A DNA stretch of 50,907 nt, taken from positions 1-50,907 of the forward strand of contig JADGDT010000010.1 in NCBI GenBank assembly GCA_016744755.1. The letters are read 5' to 3'. Below, piece by piece: positions 16,852 through 25,403 of this stretch; the first letter of the stretch is position 1; the number at the start of each line of letters is the position of its first letter. The notes beneath the pieces are model-generated. The model was not told the DNA's origin, did not search any database, and was given only the letters and a program-made list of their open reading frames with translations. Both the position numbers and the translations under genes were made by a program. Source of the stretch: Ichthyobacteriaceae bacterium (GTDB lineage Bacteria; Bacteroidota; Bacteroidia; Flavobacteriales; JADGDT01).

Positions 16852-17913
16852 CTATGAGCGGTCTGCAAGACCCAGCGATGAGTCTAGTGTTGAACTACAT
16901 CCGTGCATCCTGCCTTTTTTACATTTCTGGCATAGACCAATATCAAAACCTGTAAGTCTTTTTATACGCTCTGTGGGAGTTTCCTTTTTTTTGGATTCAA
17001 TTAATTCATCTATATCAGGTTTATGCTCTGCTTCAAACTGTAATTCTAAATTACGTTTTGTGGTATGATTGTAAATACTATAACGTCTTATTCGTACAAA
17101 ACGTTTGGGTAAAACATAAAGACAGAATCGCTTTAAAAATTCAACTCCTTCTTCGAGCAAATGAGTTGCATAAGTATGTCGTAATGAATGGAGGTTTACT
17201 TCTTTTGTAATCGATGTTTTCTTTAAGTTTTCTCGCATTACCCACGATAGTCCCCTAACACTATATTGACTATCTAACTGTTTACCATTGAATAACCAAA
17301 TATGTGGATTTTCTGCTTTTAAATACTTTTTCAATCCATATGACATGGTTGGTGATAGAGGTAATATTCTATCTTTCTTATACTTGCTTTGGCGAATATG
17401 TATTGTCATACGCTCAAAATCAACATCAGATATTTTAAGATTTATAACTTCTTGTCCTCGTAAACCTGCTGAATATATTAAAGTTAAAACTATACGTTGC
17501 TTTAGTAGTGACGGTGCCAAAAACAACTCTCTAAGTTCTTTACGATTTAGAATAATAGGTAGTTTGGTCTCTCGTTTTAAGCTAGGTAATGCTATTGCAT
17601 TTTTATTCATACCTAGTAGTCGATAATAATAGCGGAGACCATAAACCATATGCTTAAAACTACTACGTGAAGGAGATTTTGGATCGCGAGCTAGAGATAC
17701 CAAATACTCATTAATCTCATCTTCACTTACTTGTTCTGGTAGCCTTTTAAAATGGAGTACAAACAAAGCTATGCGTCTTCCATAATTACTTAAGGTACTT
17801 TCACTTTGTCTTCGTAAAGTAACTTGTTGTGATAATTTCACAAGTACTTTTTTGAAACCAGGAACTACAATAATTGCCCGTTCCAAAATGGTTGGAGAGA
17901 TTCTATTTCTCAT
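16852..17913 (-). pseudogene. Chimeric remnant: tyrosine recombinase fused to an IS91-type transposase tail
   Basis: This 353-codon frame has two unrelated parts. Residues 1 to about 252 are a tyrosine recombinase: an N-terminal SAM-like core-binding domain, the first catalytic Arg in SAGLRGQEVINLKISDVDF, the Lys-bearing strand RQSKYKKDRILPL, and the HxxR motif HSLRHTYATHLLEEGV. The second His and the catalytic Tyr are missing. From EFLKRFCLYVLPKRFVRIRRY onward it is the end of an IS91-type (HUH) transposase, with a terminal CQKCKKGRM zinc-knuckle-like motif. Bacteroidota carry elements in which such an integrase precedes an IS91 transposase. An internal deletion joining the two in frame explains the product, which should be inactive. 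Confidence 0.8.
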
Positions 17914-17997
17914 ATCTGTATCTTTTAAAATTAGTATTACAGATATAGTAGACTATTTTTTTTGAATTCACTACTTTTGAACTAGAGATGAGCTAGC

Positions 17998-18141
17998 CGC
18001 CGTTGGCGGATTTAGTTCAACAATGGCTATAGTTAATACGGGTTTTAGTGATAAAAACAAAGATTAGTTCATTAAATAAACTTAGTACAAGTCCGAAAGT
18101 TCAGTTCTCTGAACTCCCGTACTAACCATAGCCGAGACGTT
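17998..18141. repeat. Long hairpin boundary element C
   Basis: The arms GGCTATAGTTAATACGGG (18025-18042) and CCCGTACTAACCATAGCC (18116-18133) pair at 16 of 18 positions. Smaller perfect hairpins are CCGCCGTTGGCGG (17998-18010) and GTTCAGTTCTCTGAAC (18099-18114). The ends read GTTCAACAA and GACGTTGTAC. It lies between the recombinase remnant and the Fic pair; no gene is seen from 17914 to 18228. Confidence 0.65.
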
Positions 18142-18228
18142 GTACACCATTTGGAGACACAATCACAGAATAGGAAAATTTGACAAAAATGATTAAATTT
18201 GCAGTGATTAATTTAAATCAGATAGAAT

Positions 18229-18450
18229 ATGTTTAATACGATAGAAATAGACCGTAATAAGCTGACAATTATGGGAGTGCAATTTTCCAATTTAAAAATC
18301 TTGGAAAGTACGGCAAATGCAATTGGGAGTAATATGTTTGAAGGTTTTGAACCCACTTCGAAAGGCGTTGAAATAATTAGAGATTATGTAATTGGAAAAA
18401 TCACATTGTCTGAATTGATAAAATTTGCAAAGGAAAAATCGTATGTCTGA
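18229..18450 (+). CDS. VbhA-like class I Fic antitoxin
   Basis: This 73-residue protein contains the Fic-inhibitory motif (S/T)xxxE(G/N) as SNMFEG (residues 34-39). The helical tail IIRDYVIGKITLSELIKFAK is typical of VbhA-type antitoxins. In class I Fic pairs the motif glutamate inserts into the Fic active site and blocks ATP binding. The stop overlaps the fic start by eight bases. Confidence 0.82.
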   Translation: MFNTIEIDRNKLTIMGVQFSNLKILESTANAIGSNMFEGFEPTSKGVEIIRDYVIGKITLSELIKFAKEKSYV

Positions 18451-19042
18451 TTCTTATAAATACGTTGACCCCGATTACACCTATACTGACCCCAAAACAG
18501 GAATACTCAGAAACTTAGCTGACATAATAGACCAAGATGTTTTACTCTTTTTTGAAAGTGGAGCTGTTGCAAAACGCATACAAGAACTTTACGAAAACCC
18601 CATAAAGATAACGGGAGTAGAAAGTCTTTTGACTATTCACAAACACTTGTTTCAAGATGTTTATTCTTGGGCAGGAAAAAAGCGAAAGGTTGAAATAAGT
18701 AAAGCAGGCAAACAATTTTTCCCAACGACACATTTTGACAATGCTTTTCGCTTCATTGACACTTTAATTTCAGATTATAAAAACACATCAAAAAACGATA
18801 AACATCGAATAGCCGAGAAATTATCTGAAATATTGGATAATATAAATTACCTACATCCTTTCAGAGAAGGAAACGGGCGAATGCAACGAGAATTTTTAAG
18901 ATTATTAGCATTGGAAAAGGACTTAGTATTAAACCTGAATCCACCTGACGATAAAAAGATTTACGACCAATATATGCAAGGAACAATAAATAGTGATGTG
19001 AAAGCCTTGACAAAATTGATTTTTGAACTAATTGAAACGTAA
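18443..19042 (+). CDS. Fic-domain adenylyltransferase toxin
   Basis: This 199-residue Fic protein has the full active-site motif HPFREGNGRMQRE (about residues 138-150). The flap region KRKVEISKAGKQFFP (about 75-90) is also present. It would AMPylate host proteins such as topoisomerases in the manner of VbhT/FicT; the target is not readable. An upstream TTG at 18425 is possible, but the ATG at 18443 gives the usual small overlap with the antitoxin. The pair is bracketed by hairpin elements C and D. Confidence 0.9.
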   Translation: MSDSYKYVDPDYTYTDPKTGILRNLADIIDQDVLLFFESGAVAKRIQELYENPIKITGVESLLTIHKHLFQDVYSWAGKKRKVEISKAGKQFFPTTHFDNAFRFIDTLISDYKNTSKNDKHRIAEKLSEILDNINYLHPFREGNGRMQREFLRLLALEKDLVLNLNPPDDKKIYDQYMQGTINSDVKALTKLIFELIET

Positions 19043-19063
19043 AGAAGAAGAAAAAAAACTGTG

Positions 19064-19189
19064 GCCAACAATATATATAAAATTATCGAAACATTAGTAA
19101 AATCAAAAATTGTAGCCCGATTAAACTTTATCGTAAGTTGAAACATTGTGCTTCGCAATCGCCTACATTTTCATAGCCCAACTGTTGGC
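19064..19189. repeat. Hairpin boundary element D
   Basis: GCCAACA (19064-19070) and TGTTGGC (19183-19189) are perfect inverse repeats enclosing AT-rich sequence just after the fic stop. The arms are much shorter than in elements A-C. Position and end sequences resemble them, but the grouping is tentative. Confidence 0.4.
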
Positions 19190-19306
19190 GTTCATTACAA
19201 AAAATCACATCAAATATGCCCAACATCAGTGAATCAAAGCAAAATGGATTGAAAAAGTATATGAATGTTTTGCTTTATATGGACCAGACAATTTAAATAT
19301 TAACTA

Positions 19307-19896
19307 AAGTTTCGCATCCATCCTAAGCCACTAATTTTAGTGACTCATCCTTTAGATTATATGTTTCAATAAATTTAAGATTATCACTGTGAGCCGTTAA
19401 AACACTAATAATTTTGTGAGTTTCATCCTCTCCAAGTAAAAACTCCAAAACATTGGATAAATCGGCAATTAATGCTAGAATTATTTCATTTAGCCTATGT
19501 TCAATGTAGTCTTGTTTAAGATTCTTGAATAATCATCCAATAGTTCCATAGGCTTCTATTCTGTACTTTAGACTTATTAACAAATAGTTGAATCATTCTA
19601 ATTGTAGTTTGAGCCACCTGAATATCAAAATTGGTTGATTGTATTTTTTCAAGACTGAGTAATTGCTTTACTTCTCTAAAAAACACCACAATAGTCCATC
19701 TTATGCTATATATCTTTAGGGTTTTAGTGAAAGAAAAACTGGTGTTTGTTGATAAAATAGTATGCTATTTTCTATTATTCCCCTTTCTTACAAAAAACAA
19801 CTTAACATCAATTCCACCTATTTTTACTACAAATATTTTATACTGATAATTCTTTGCTCTTAAACGTATAGTGTTTTAAGGGTGCGAAACTTGAAC
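19307..19896 (-). mobile_element. Decayed, internally deleted IS4-like insertion sequence
   Basis: Terminal inverted repeats AAGTTTCGCATCC (19307-19319) and GGGTGCGAAACTT (19880-19892) match at 12 of 13 positions. Between them is a broken transposase on the minus strand. At about 590 bp it is less than half the length of an intact IS4-like element, so the 5' half of the transposase has been lost while both ends remain. Confidence 0.75.
19323..19839 (-). pseudogene. Transposase remnant, IS4-like DDE family (C-terminal part)
   Basis: Reading the minus strand gives KIFVVKIGGIDVKLFFVRKG, then a TAG stop, then LSTNTSFSFTKTLKIYSIRW and FFREVKQLLSLEKIQSTNFD. This is the typical IS4-family stretch (RWTIE.FF...KQ.L.L...Q). 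After one frame change it continues as QDYIEHRLNEIILALIADL and ends at a TAG complementary to 19323-19325. At least one stop and one frameshift make it non-functional. The DDE glutamate region is mutated (RWTIVVFFREVK). Confidence 0.78.
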
Positions 19897-19915
19897 GGAT
19901 TACTCCCAACTGTTT

Positions 19916-20545
19916 TTAACCTTTAAATTTCATAGGCAAATACACTACCTTCTTTGTTTCAAAAAACTCCTCTTCAAAAAAGTCTGGTAATTCAAAAAGC
20001 TCTACATTTTTGTAATCTTTTAACTCTTCCGATAAATCTCCTCCTTTTAAATAAAGGATTCCATTTCTACGATCGTGAACAGAATCTTTCTTTATTCTTT
20101 TACGCACCCAACCTACAAAATCAGGCATATTAGTAACTGCTCTACTAACTATAAAATCAAATTTTTCTTTTACATTCTCTACTCTATCATGAAGAATATT
20201 TACATTTTTTAATCCTAGTTCGTCAGCTACAGCTTTTACGACTTTCAACTTTTTACCTATAGAGTCAACTAGCAAGAAATTAGTTTTAGGAAACATAATC
20301 GCTAAAGGTATACCAGGGAAACCTCCTCCAGTACCAACATCTAATACACTTGACCCTGTATTGAATTTCTGAATTTTAACTATTCCCAACGAATGTAGTA
20401 CATGACGTAAATACAACTCCCCAATGTCTTTACGCGAAACAACATTAATTTGAGCATTCCACTCTTTGTAAATACTTTCTAATTTAGAAAATTGATCCAA
20501 TTGTTTTTCACTTAAATCAGGAAAATATTTTTTAATTAACTCCAT
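19916..20545 (-). CDS. rsmG: 16S rRNA (guanine527-N7)-methyltransferase RsmG
   Basis: This 209-residue protein shows the RsmG/GidB pattern: WNAQINVVSRKD (about 29-40), LRHVLHSLG, the SAM-binding VLDVGTGGGFPGIPLAI (about 67-83), LLVDSIGKKLKVV and FDFIVSRAVTNM. It methylates G527 of 16S rRNA. It is divergent from the aminotransferase gene and begins the core-chromosome part of the window. Confidence 0.95.
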   Translation of the reverse strand: MELIKKYFPDLSEKQLDQFSKLESIYKEWNAQINVVSRKDIGELYLRHVLHSLGIVKIQKFNTGSSVLDVGTGGGFPGIPLAIMFPKTNFLLVDSIGKKLKVVKAVADELGLKNVNILHDRVENVKEKFDFIVSRAVTNMPDFVGWVRKRIKKDSVHDRRNGILYLKGGDLSEELKDYKNVELFELPDFFEEEFFETKKVVYLPMKFKG

Positions 20546-20635
20546 AATATATAATTAAATATTTTTTTAACAATTAAATCTGAAAACATATTAATATCTA
20601 ACATCAAAGTTCTAACAACTTATACATGATATTTC

Positions 20636-20643
20636 TATTTTTG
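20636..20643 (+). promoter_or_regulatory. -7 box upstream of the aminotransferase gene
   Basis: TATTTTTG matches the Bacteroidota -7 consensus TAnnTTTG and lies 36 bases before the ATG at 20680. No clear -33 TTG is seen at the expected distance. Confidence 0.5.
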
Positions 20644-20679
20644 CCTTCAGAAATTTGAATTTACAAAACTAGTAATAAA

Positions 20680-21864
20680 ATGAGTTTATTAGCAGAAAGA
20701 ATACAGCGATTATCGGTTGCACAAACTTTAGTGATGAGTAAGAAAGCTAGAGAGCTTAGAGAAGAAGGTAAAGATATCATAAGCTTAAGTATTGGCGAGC
20801 CAGATTTCAATACTCCCGATTTTGTGAAAGAAGCTGCAATATCTGCTATCAACAGTAATATTACAAAGTATCCTCCAATCTCTGGGTTCAAGGAATTAAA
20901 AGAATCAGTAAGTCATAAATTTAAAAGAGACAATGGACTGAAATACGATTTAAATCAAATTGTGGTTTCTACAGGCGCTAAACAATCCATTATAAACATT
21001 TTACTTTCTATACTATCTAAAGGTGATGAAGTAATTATTTTAGGTCCTTTTTGGGTGAGTTATTTCGAAATGATAAAGATGGCTGATGGTATTCCTGTAA
21101 CTATCAAATCTAGTATAGAACATGATTTTAAGGTTAATGCAAATCAAATAGAAGAAGCGATTACCTATAAAACTAAAGCAGTATTATTCTCTTCTCCTTC
21201 AAACCCTAGTGGTGCCGTTTTCTCTAGAGAAGAATTGGGAGAAATGGCAAGAGTTATTTCAAAACATACACAGATAACAATTATTTCTGATGAGATTTAC
21301 GAACACATTAACTACAACAACGAGCATGTAAGCATTGCTAGCTTTCCTGAAGTTTACAATCAAACTGCTACAATAAATGGAGTTTCGAAAGCATTTGCCA
21401 TGACCGGTTGGAGAATTGGATACATGGGTGCTCCACAGTGGTTAGCATCAGCATGCGAAAAAATCCAAGGACAGGTAACTTCGGGAGCCTCAACAATTTC
21501 GCAGATGGCTGCAATTGCTGCTCTAAAAGCAAATCCTAACGAAACAAACTACATGCGTGATGAGTTCTTAAAAAGAAGAAATATGATGTATAAGCTATTG
21601 GTTGATATAGAAGGATTTAAAGTAAATATGCCAGATGGAGCATTTTATTTTCTGCCAGATATTTCATCTTTCTTTGGTAAAACAATAAGAGGTTACAAAA
21701 TAAACAATGCCCAAGATTTATCGATGTTCTTACTAGTAGAAGCAAATGTAGCTTTGGTGTCGGCGGAAGGTTTTGGTGAGCCAAATTGTATTAGACTTTC
21801 TTACGCTTCTTCCGAAGAAAATTTACGAGAAGCTGTGAGGAGAATTAAAGAGGTCTTAATATAA
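20680..21864 (+). CDS. Class I PLP-dependent aminotransferase (aspartate aminotransferase type)
   Basis: This 394-residue fold-type I aminotransferase shows SIGEPDFNTP (substrate loop), SPSNPSGAVFS, the PLP-binding Asp-Tyr region ISDEIYEHINY and the Schiff-base lysine in NGVSKAFAMTGWRIGY. The C-terminal substrate-carboxylate Arg is in NCIRLSYA. This matches bacterial aspartate/prephenate aminotransferases of about 395 residues. The exact substrate cannot be fixed by eye. Confidence 0.9.
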   Translation: MSLLAERIQRLSVAQTLVMSKKARELREEGKDIISLSIGEPDFNTPDFVKEAAISAINSNITKYPPISGFKELKESVSHKFKRDNGLKYDLNQIVVSTGAKQSIINILLSILSKGDEVIILGPFWVSYFEMIKMADGIPVTIKSSIEHDFKVNANQIEEAITYKTKAVLFSSPSNPSGAVFSREELGEMARVISKHTQITIISDEIYEHINYNNEHVSIASFPEVYNQTATINGVSKAFAMTGWRIGYMGAPQWLASACEKIQGQVTSGASTISQMAAIAALKANPNETNYMRDEFLKRRNMMYKLLVDIEGFKVNMPDGAFYFLPDISSFFGKTIRGYKINNAQDLSMFLLVEANVALVSAEGFGEPNCIRLSYASSEENLREAVRRIKEVLI

Positions 21865-21878
21865 TTGGTTCTATGTCG

Positions 21879-22091
21879 TTTGTAATGGGTTACTAAAAAG
21901 GTAATTTGAGTAATATCCTTGTTGTGGCTATCCTTTTGTACAGTGATAATGAAATTTTGCTTGGAAAAGCTATGCTTTCGTGAACTCCTAAATATTAAAT
22001 TGTTAGTGAACTAATTGCGTTTCGCTTTTTTTTTGCAAAACATAGCATGTAAAGCAAGAATTTAATGGTCGCTTGCGAATCACATTACAAA
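21879..22091. repeat. Palindromic intergenic element
   Basis: TTTGTAATG (21879-21887) and CATTACAAA (22083-22091) are perfect inverse repeats. Nested inside, GCTATG (21969-21974) faces CATAGC (22041-22046) near matching pyrimidine-rich tracts. The element borders the truncated receiver-like frame on its right. It looks like a roughly 210-bp dispersed element; copies elsewhere would confirm this. Confidence 0.45.
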
Positions 22092-22297
22092 AGGTGCCTT
22101 TTCTTTTGGTTCGTTTTCTTTGGGCAAGCAAAGAAAATGCTATTTATTAAAATGAAATCATAATTACATATATCTAAATAGTATTCTAGATCTTTTACCT
22201 CTTCAACACAATCATACTTAATTGTTTCGTTTTCATTTGCAATTTTCTTTAAAGAACCACATATCTTTTTACTAGTTGACAGTGATATTATTCTCAT
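22085..22297 (-). pseudogene. Truncated receiver-domain-like fragment
   Basis: The 70-codon frame opens MRIISLSTSKKICGSLKKIA and continues to YYLDICNYDFILINS, the layout of the first half of an OmpR/CheY receiver. It then breaks off where the phospho-acceptor Asp would lie. The rest (FFACPKKTNQKKRHLL) is translated from repeat-like DNA. The usual acidic pair after the first strand is also absent (LSTSKK). This is most likely a gene fragment cut by the adjacent palindromic element; chance similarity is possible. Confidence 0.45.
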
Positions 22298-22603
22298 GAT
22301 CTTATTTTAATGCTATTTATTTTCTTTTGAAAAAAAATAGTTCTACCCCGAATATCTATTGAAAACAATGGGAGTAATTGCGATAACAGCAATAAAATAT
22401 AAATAAATAAGAAATGAATCTCCCAAAATATTTTCACATAATCACATGTAAAATAATAAAGTTTTATAATACATTTTGATTTTAATATTCAACCTAATAT
22501 TTACTACATTCGTCCTATATTTACAACTTAACATTGCCACATATATAAAATCTCATATATTCGGTAATAAAATAAATAGTGAAAATTAAAAACAATAATT
22601 AAT
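22298..22603. other. AT-rich intergenic region without a gene
   Basis: These 306 bases lie between the receiver-like fragment and the secreted-protein gene. There is no credible open frame, RNA fold or clear TAnnTTTG box; TATATTTA near 22510 is the closest approach. Confidence 0.5.
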
Positions 22604-23656
22604 ATGAAAACTAAAATTGGATTTTTAATAATTATTTTCATAGCTGTATTAACCACTATGAACGCTCAAGATGTTCCTGCAACAGAAACGGATAATGATA
22701 CAGAGCTGTTAGGATTACCTGGAGACAACTTAGATCTTTATGCCGTATTAGACCTTTTTCAAAAATCAAAAACAATAGAGGAATTTGAAAAATCACTAAA
22801 CGACGAAAAAACAGGAGTTAATAACCTTGATTTAAATCTTGATGACAAAGTTGATTTTATAAAGGTTGAAAGTAAGCAAGATAAAGATGATTTCGTATTT
22901 GTATTGCAAGTAGATGTACTTGAGGGAGAAATACAAGATGTAGCTGCAATTCTTGTAACTAAAGATAAAGAAGGAAAAGTCACATTACAAATGTCTGGAA
23001 ATGAAGATTTATACGGTAAAGACTACGTTATTGAGCCAAAGCTAGAAACTCCAGCAGTTACAGCTAATCCTGGCTATACAGGTGCTGACACTGTTGTTGT
23101 TGTCAGCGAGACATCTAATGTGGTAGTAATAGAATCTGAACCCATAATACATTACATATACTCTCCTGTATATGTACCTTACTACCCTCCTTATTACTAC
23201 GGATATTATCCTCCTTATTACAGACCATACCCAGTAATACATATTAGTTTTTATAGCAGAAATAATCGATATCACCGTAATCATTACCATGGAGGACGTC
23301 ATAATCATGGTGGAAATACCGTGGTAATTAATAATAATAACAATACTTACAATAATTACAGCAAGAAATCAAACACATCTAAAACTGTAAACAATAACAA
23401 AAATAAAGGTAATTATAAAAGTAAGAATTCGTCTAATAAAGCTTCAACAGCAAAGACAAATAATACCTCAAAAAAGACAAATAAAGCAGATATAAATAAA
23501 GCTAGTACAAAATCTACTAAGAACATGCAAAATAGTAGTGTTAAAAAACCTTCTACTAGGCCTGCTAATACTCCATCTACTAGACCTGCTAGTAAGCCAG
23601 CAAGTAGACCTGCTGCTAGACCAACGAGTAGACCTAGCGGTGGAAGAAGAAGATAA
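22604..23656 (+). CDS. Secreted protein with calcium-binding-like motif and low-complexity tail
   Basis: This 350-residue protein has a Sec signal peptide (1-21, cut near NAQ). A conserved-looking domain (about 30-150) contains LPGDNLDLYAVLDLFQKS and VNNLDLNLDDKVDFIKV, the latter resembling a dockerin/EF-hand calcium loop. Next is a Tyr/Pro-rich stretch (about 185-215) and a His/Asn/Gly-rich patch (HRNHYHGGRHNHGGN). A Lys/Asn/Ser/Thr-rich tail ends in SRPxxRP-type repeats and GGRRR. The layout suggests an envelope or extracellular matrix-associated protein. The basic tail could bind polyanions. Function is unknown. Confidence 0.7.
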   Translation: MKTKIGFLIIIFIAVLTTMNAQDVPATETDNDTELLGLPGDNLDLYAVLDLFQKSKTIEEFEKSLNDEKTGVNNLDLNLDDKVDFIKVESKQDKDDFVFVLQVDVLEGEIQDVAAILVTKDKEGKVTLQMSGNEDLYGKDYVIEPKLETPAVTANPGYTGADTVVVVSETSNVVVIESEPIIHYIYSPVYVPYYPPYYYGYYPPYYRPYPVIHISFYSRNNRYHRNHYHGGRHNHGGNTVVINNNNNTYNNYSKKSNTSKTVNNNKNKGNYKSKNSSNKASTAKTNNTSKKTNKADINKASTKSTKNMQNSSVKKPSTRPANTPSTRPASKPASRPAARPTSRPSGGRRR

Positions 23657-23676
23657 ATTATAAGTTACACTAATAT

Positions 23677-23748
23677 AAAATAAGCGATAGGTATTATTTT
23701 AATATTTCAGATAAGTTGGAATATTAATACTACTAAATCGCTTATTTT
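23677..23748 (+). terminator. Hairpin terminator after the secreted-protein gene
   Basis: AAAATAAGCGAT (23677-23688) pairs perfectly with ATCGCTTATTTT (23737-23748). An inner partial stem joins GGTATTATT and AATATTAATAC. It begins 20 bases after the stop. Confidence 0.6.
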
Positions 23749-24064
23749 ATTTAACTCATAATTAAACGAAATTAATAGTTCTAAACTCATCACTTACACC
23801 AAAGTATCATATAACTATTCTACTAATTATAGTAGTCCTGATAACACCTCTATTCTAATAATTCTTCCATAATTAAAATCATCAGAAATAATATTTACCA
23901 ATAAAACAACAACCTACTAATACTCTAAAAGTGGAGTGTTCAATATATCCATCTCAAGTTTTATTTAACTTAATTTTAATTCAAATATGTTTTAAATTGT
24001 AAGTTTTATTCATGCTGATTTTATACTTTTACATCACTATAAAAATCGCAATAAACTATAATTT
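23749..24064. other. AT-rich intergenic region upstream of hutI
   Basis: No gene, RNA or strong repeat is seen in these 316 bases. The hutI promoter presumably lies near 24020 (TATACTTTTA), which is only a weak match to TAnnTTTG. Confidence 0.4.
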
Positions 24065-25309
24065 ATGAAAACTATTATTCAGAATATAAGTCAATTAATA
24101 CAAGTTAGAGATGAAGCAATTGACGCTGTTGTTGGTAATAACATGAAAGAATTACCAATTATTGAAAATGCTTTTTTAGAAATTGAAAATGGAATTATAG
24201 TTAATTATGGTTCGATGTCTGATATTCATGGATATGATTATGCAAATACCACAAAAGTAATTAATGCCAAAGGAGGAATTGTATTGCCTACTTGGGTTGA
24301 CTCTCACACTCACATAGTTTATGCCGGAAGTAGAGAAAAAGAATTTGTAGATAAAATTAATGGACTTTCATACGAAGAAATAGCAAAAAAAGGTGGAGGC
24401 ATTTTAAACTCTGCCAAAAGGTTACATAACACTACAGAAGAAGAATTATACAACCAAGCAAAAGTTCGTATTGAAGAGATTATGGGAATGGGAACTGGAG
24501 CTGTTGAAATTAAGAGTGGTTATGGACTTACAGTTCAAGACGAAATAAAGATGCTTAGGGTTATTAAACGTCTTAATCAAGACTATCCTATCACAATTAA
24601 AGCTACCTTCTTGGGAGCTCATGCTATTCCTGCAGAGTACAAAGAAAATAGAATGGGATACCTAAATCTCATTATCGAAGATATGATTCCGTTAGTTGCA
24701 GAAGAGAAACTTGCAGAATATGTTGATGTATTTTGCGATAGAGGATTCTTTACTCCTAACGAAACTGATATGATACTTGAAGCTGGTGTAAAACATGGAT
24801 TAATTCCTAAAATTCACGCTAACGAATTAGATTATTCTGGAGGAATACAAATAGGTGTAAAACACAAGGCTCTTTCTGTTGATCATCTAGAGTTTACTGG
24901 CGATGAGGAAATTAATGTTTTAATGAAATCTGAAACTATGCCTACACTTATGCCATCAACAGCATTCTTTTTAGGATTAGAATATCCACCTGCTCGCAAA
25001 ATGATGGAAGCTGGACTTCCTATAGCATTAGCAACAGATTACAATCCAGGTTCATCTCCCTCAGGAAAAATGGCATTCACTTTATCTCTGGCATGCATTC
25101 AATTAAAAATGACTCCAGAAGAAGCAATTAATGCTGCAACAATGAATTCAGCTTATGCAATGGGGGTTGAAAAAGAATTAGGCTCAATCACCAAAGGTAA
25201 GAAAGCAAGTGTAATTATTACAAAACCAATAAACTCTTATGCTTACATACCTTACTCTTTTGGTAGCGATTTGGTAAGTGAAGTTATAATTGAAGGACAA
25301 ATTATTTAG
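24065..25309 (+). CDS. hutI: Imidazolonepropionase
   Basis: This 414-residue amidohydrolase-fold enzyme is of the HutI type. The metal-binding DSHTHIVYAGSRE (about 79-91), GGGILNSAKR, the EIKSGYGL stretch, IHANELDYSGG, SVDHLEFTG and LATDYNPGSSPS are all family landmarks. It hydrolyses 4-imidazolone-5-propionate to N-formimino-L-glutamate in histidine degradation. ftcD, the next step, lies 94 bases downstream on the same strand. HutH and HutU are not in the window. Confidence 0.95.
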   Translation: MKTIIQNISQLIQVRDEAIDAVVGNNMKELPIIENAFLEIENGIIVNYGSMSDIHGYDYANTTKVINAKGGIVLPTWVDSHTHIVYAGSREKEFVDKINGLSYEEIAKKGGGILNSAKRLHNTTEEELYNQAKVRIEEIMGMGTGAVEIKSGYGLTVQDEIKMLRVIKRLNQDYPITIKATFLGAHAIPAEYKENRMGYLNLIIEDMIPLVAEEKLAEYVDVFCDRGFFTPNETDMILEAGVKHGLIPKIHANELDYSGGIQIGVKHKALSVDHLEFTGDEEINVLMKSETMPTLMPSTAFFLGLEYPPARKMMEAGLPIALATDYNPGSSPSGKMAFTLSLACIQLKMTPEEAINAATMNSAYAMGVEKELGSITKGKKASVIITKPINSYAYIPYSFGSDLVSEVIIEGQII

Positions 25310-25403
25310 TTTCGGGATACAAGTTACGGGTTGAAACAACAACTAAACATCCCAACAATTCAACAACTGAACAGTTAAACGAATAAACAAATCAACAAAA
25401 AAG

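Noticed and set aside
16852-17913. Functional integron or phage integrase that could act on the hairpin elements
   Set aside because: The second catalytic His and the Tyr are gone and the tail is from an IS91 transposase, so the product cannot recombine DNA. It also lacks the extra motif typical of integron integrases.
19631-19846. 71-codon plus-strand open frame
   Set aside because: It is the antisense of the decayed IS4-like transposase, whose minus-strand reading gives a recognisable protein.
23042-23308. Minus-strand frame opposite the secreted-protein gene
   Set aside because: It arises from the biased Tyr/Pro/His codons of the plus-strand gene; no initiation signal or family pattern.
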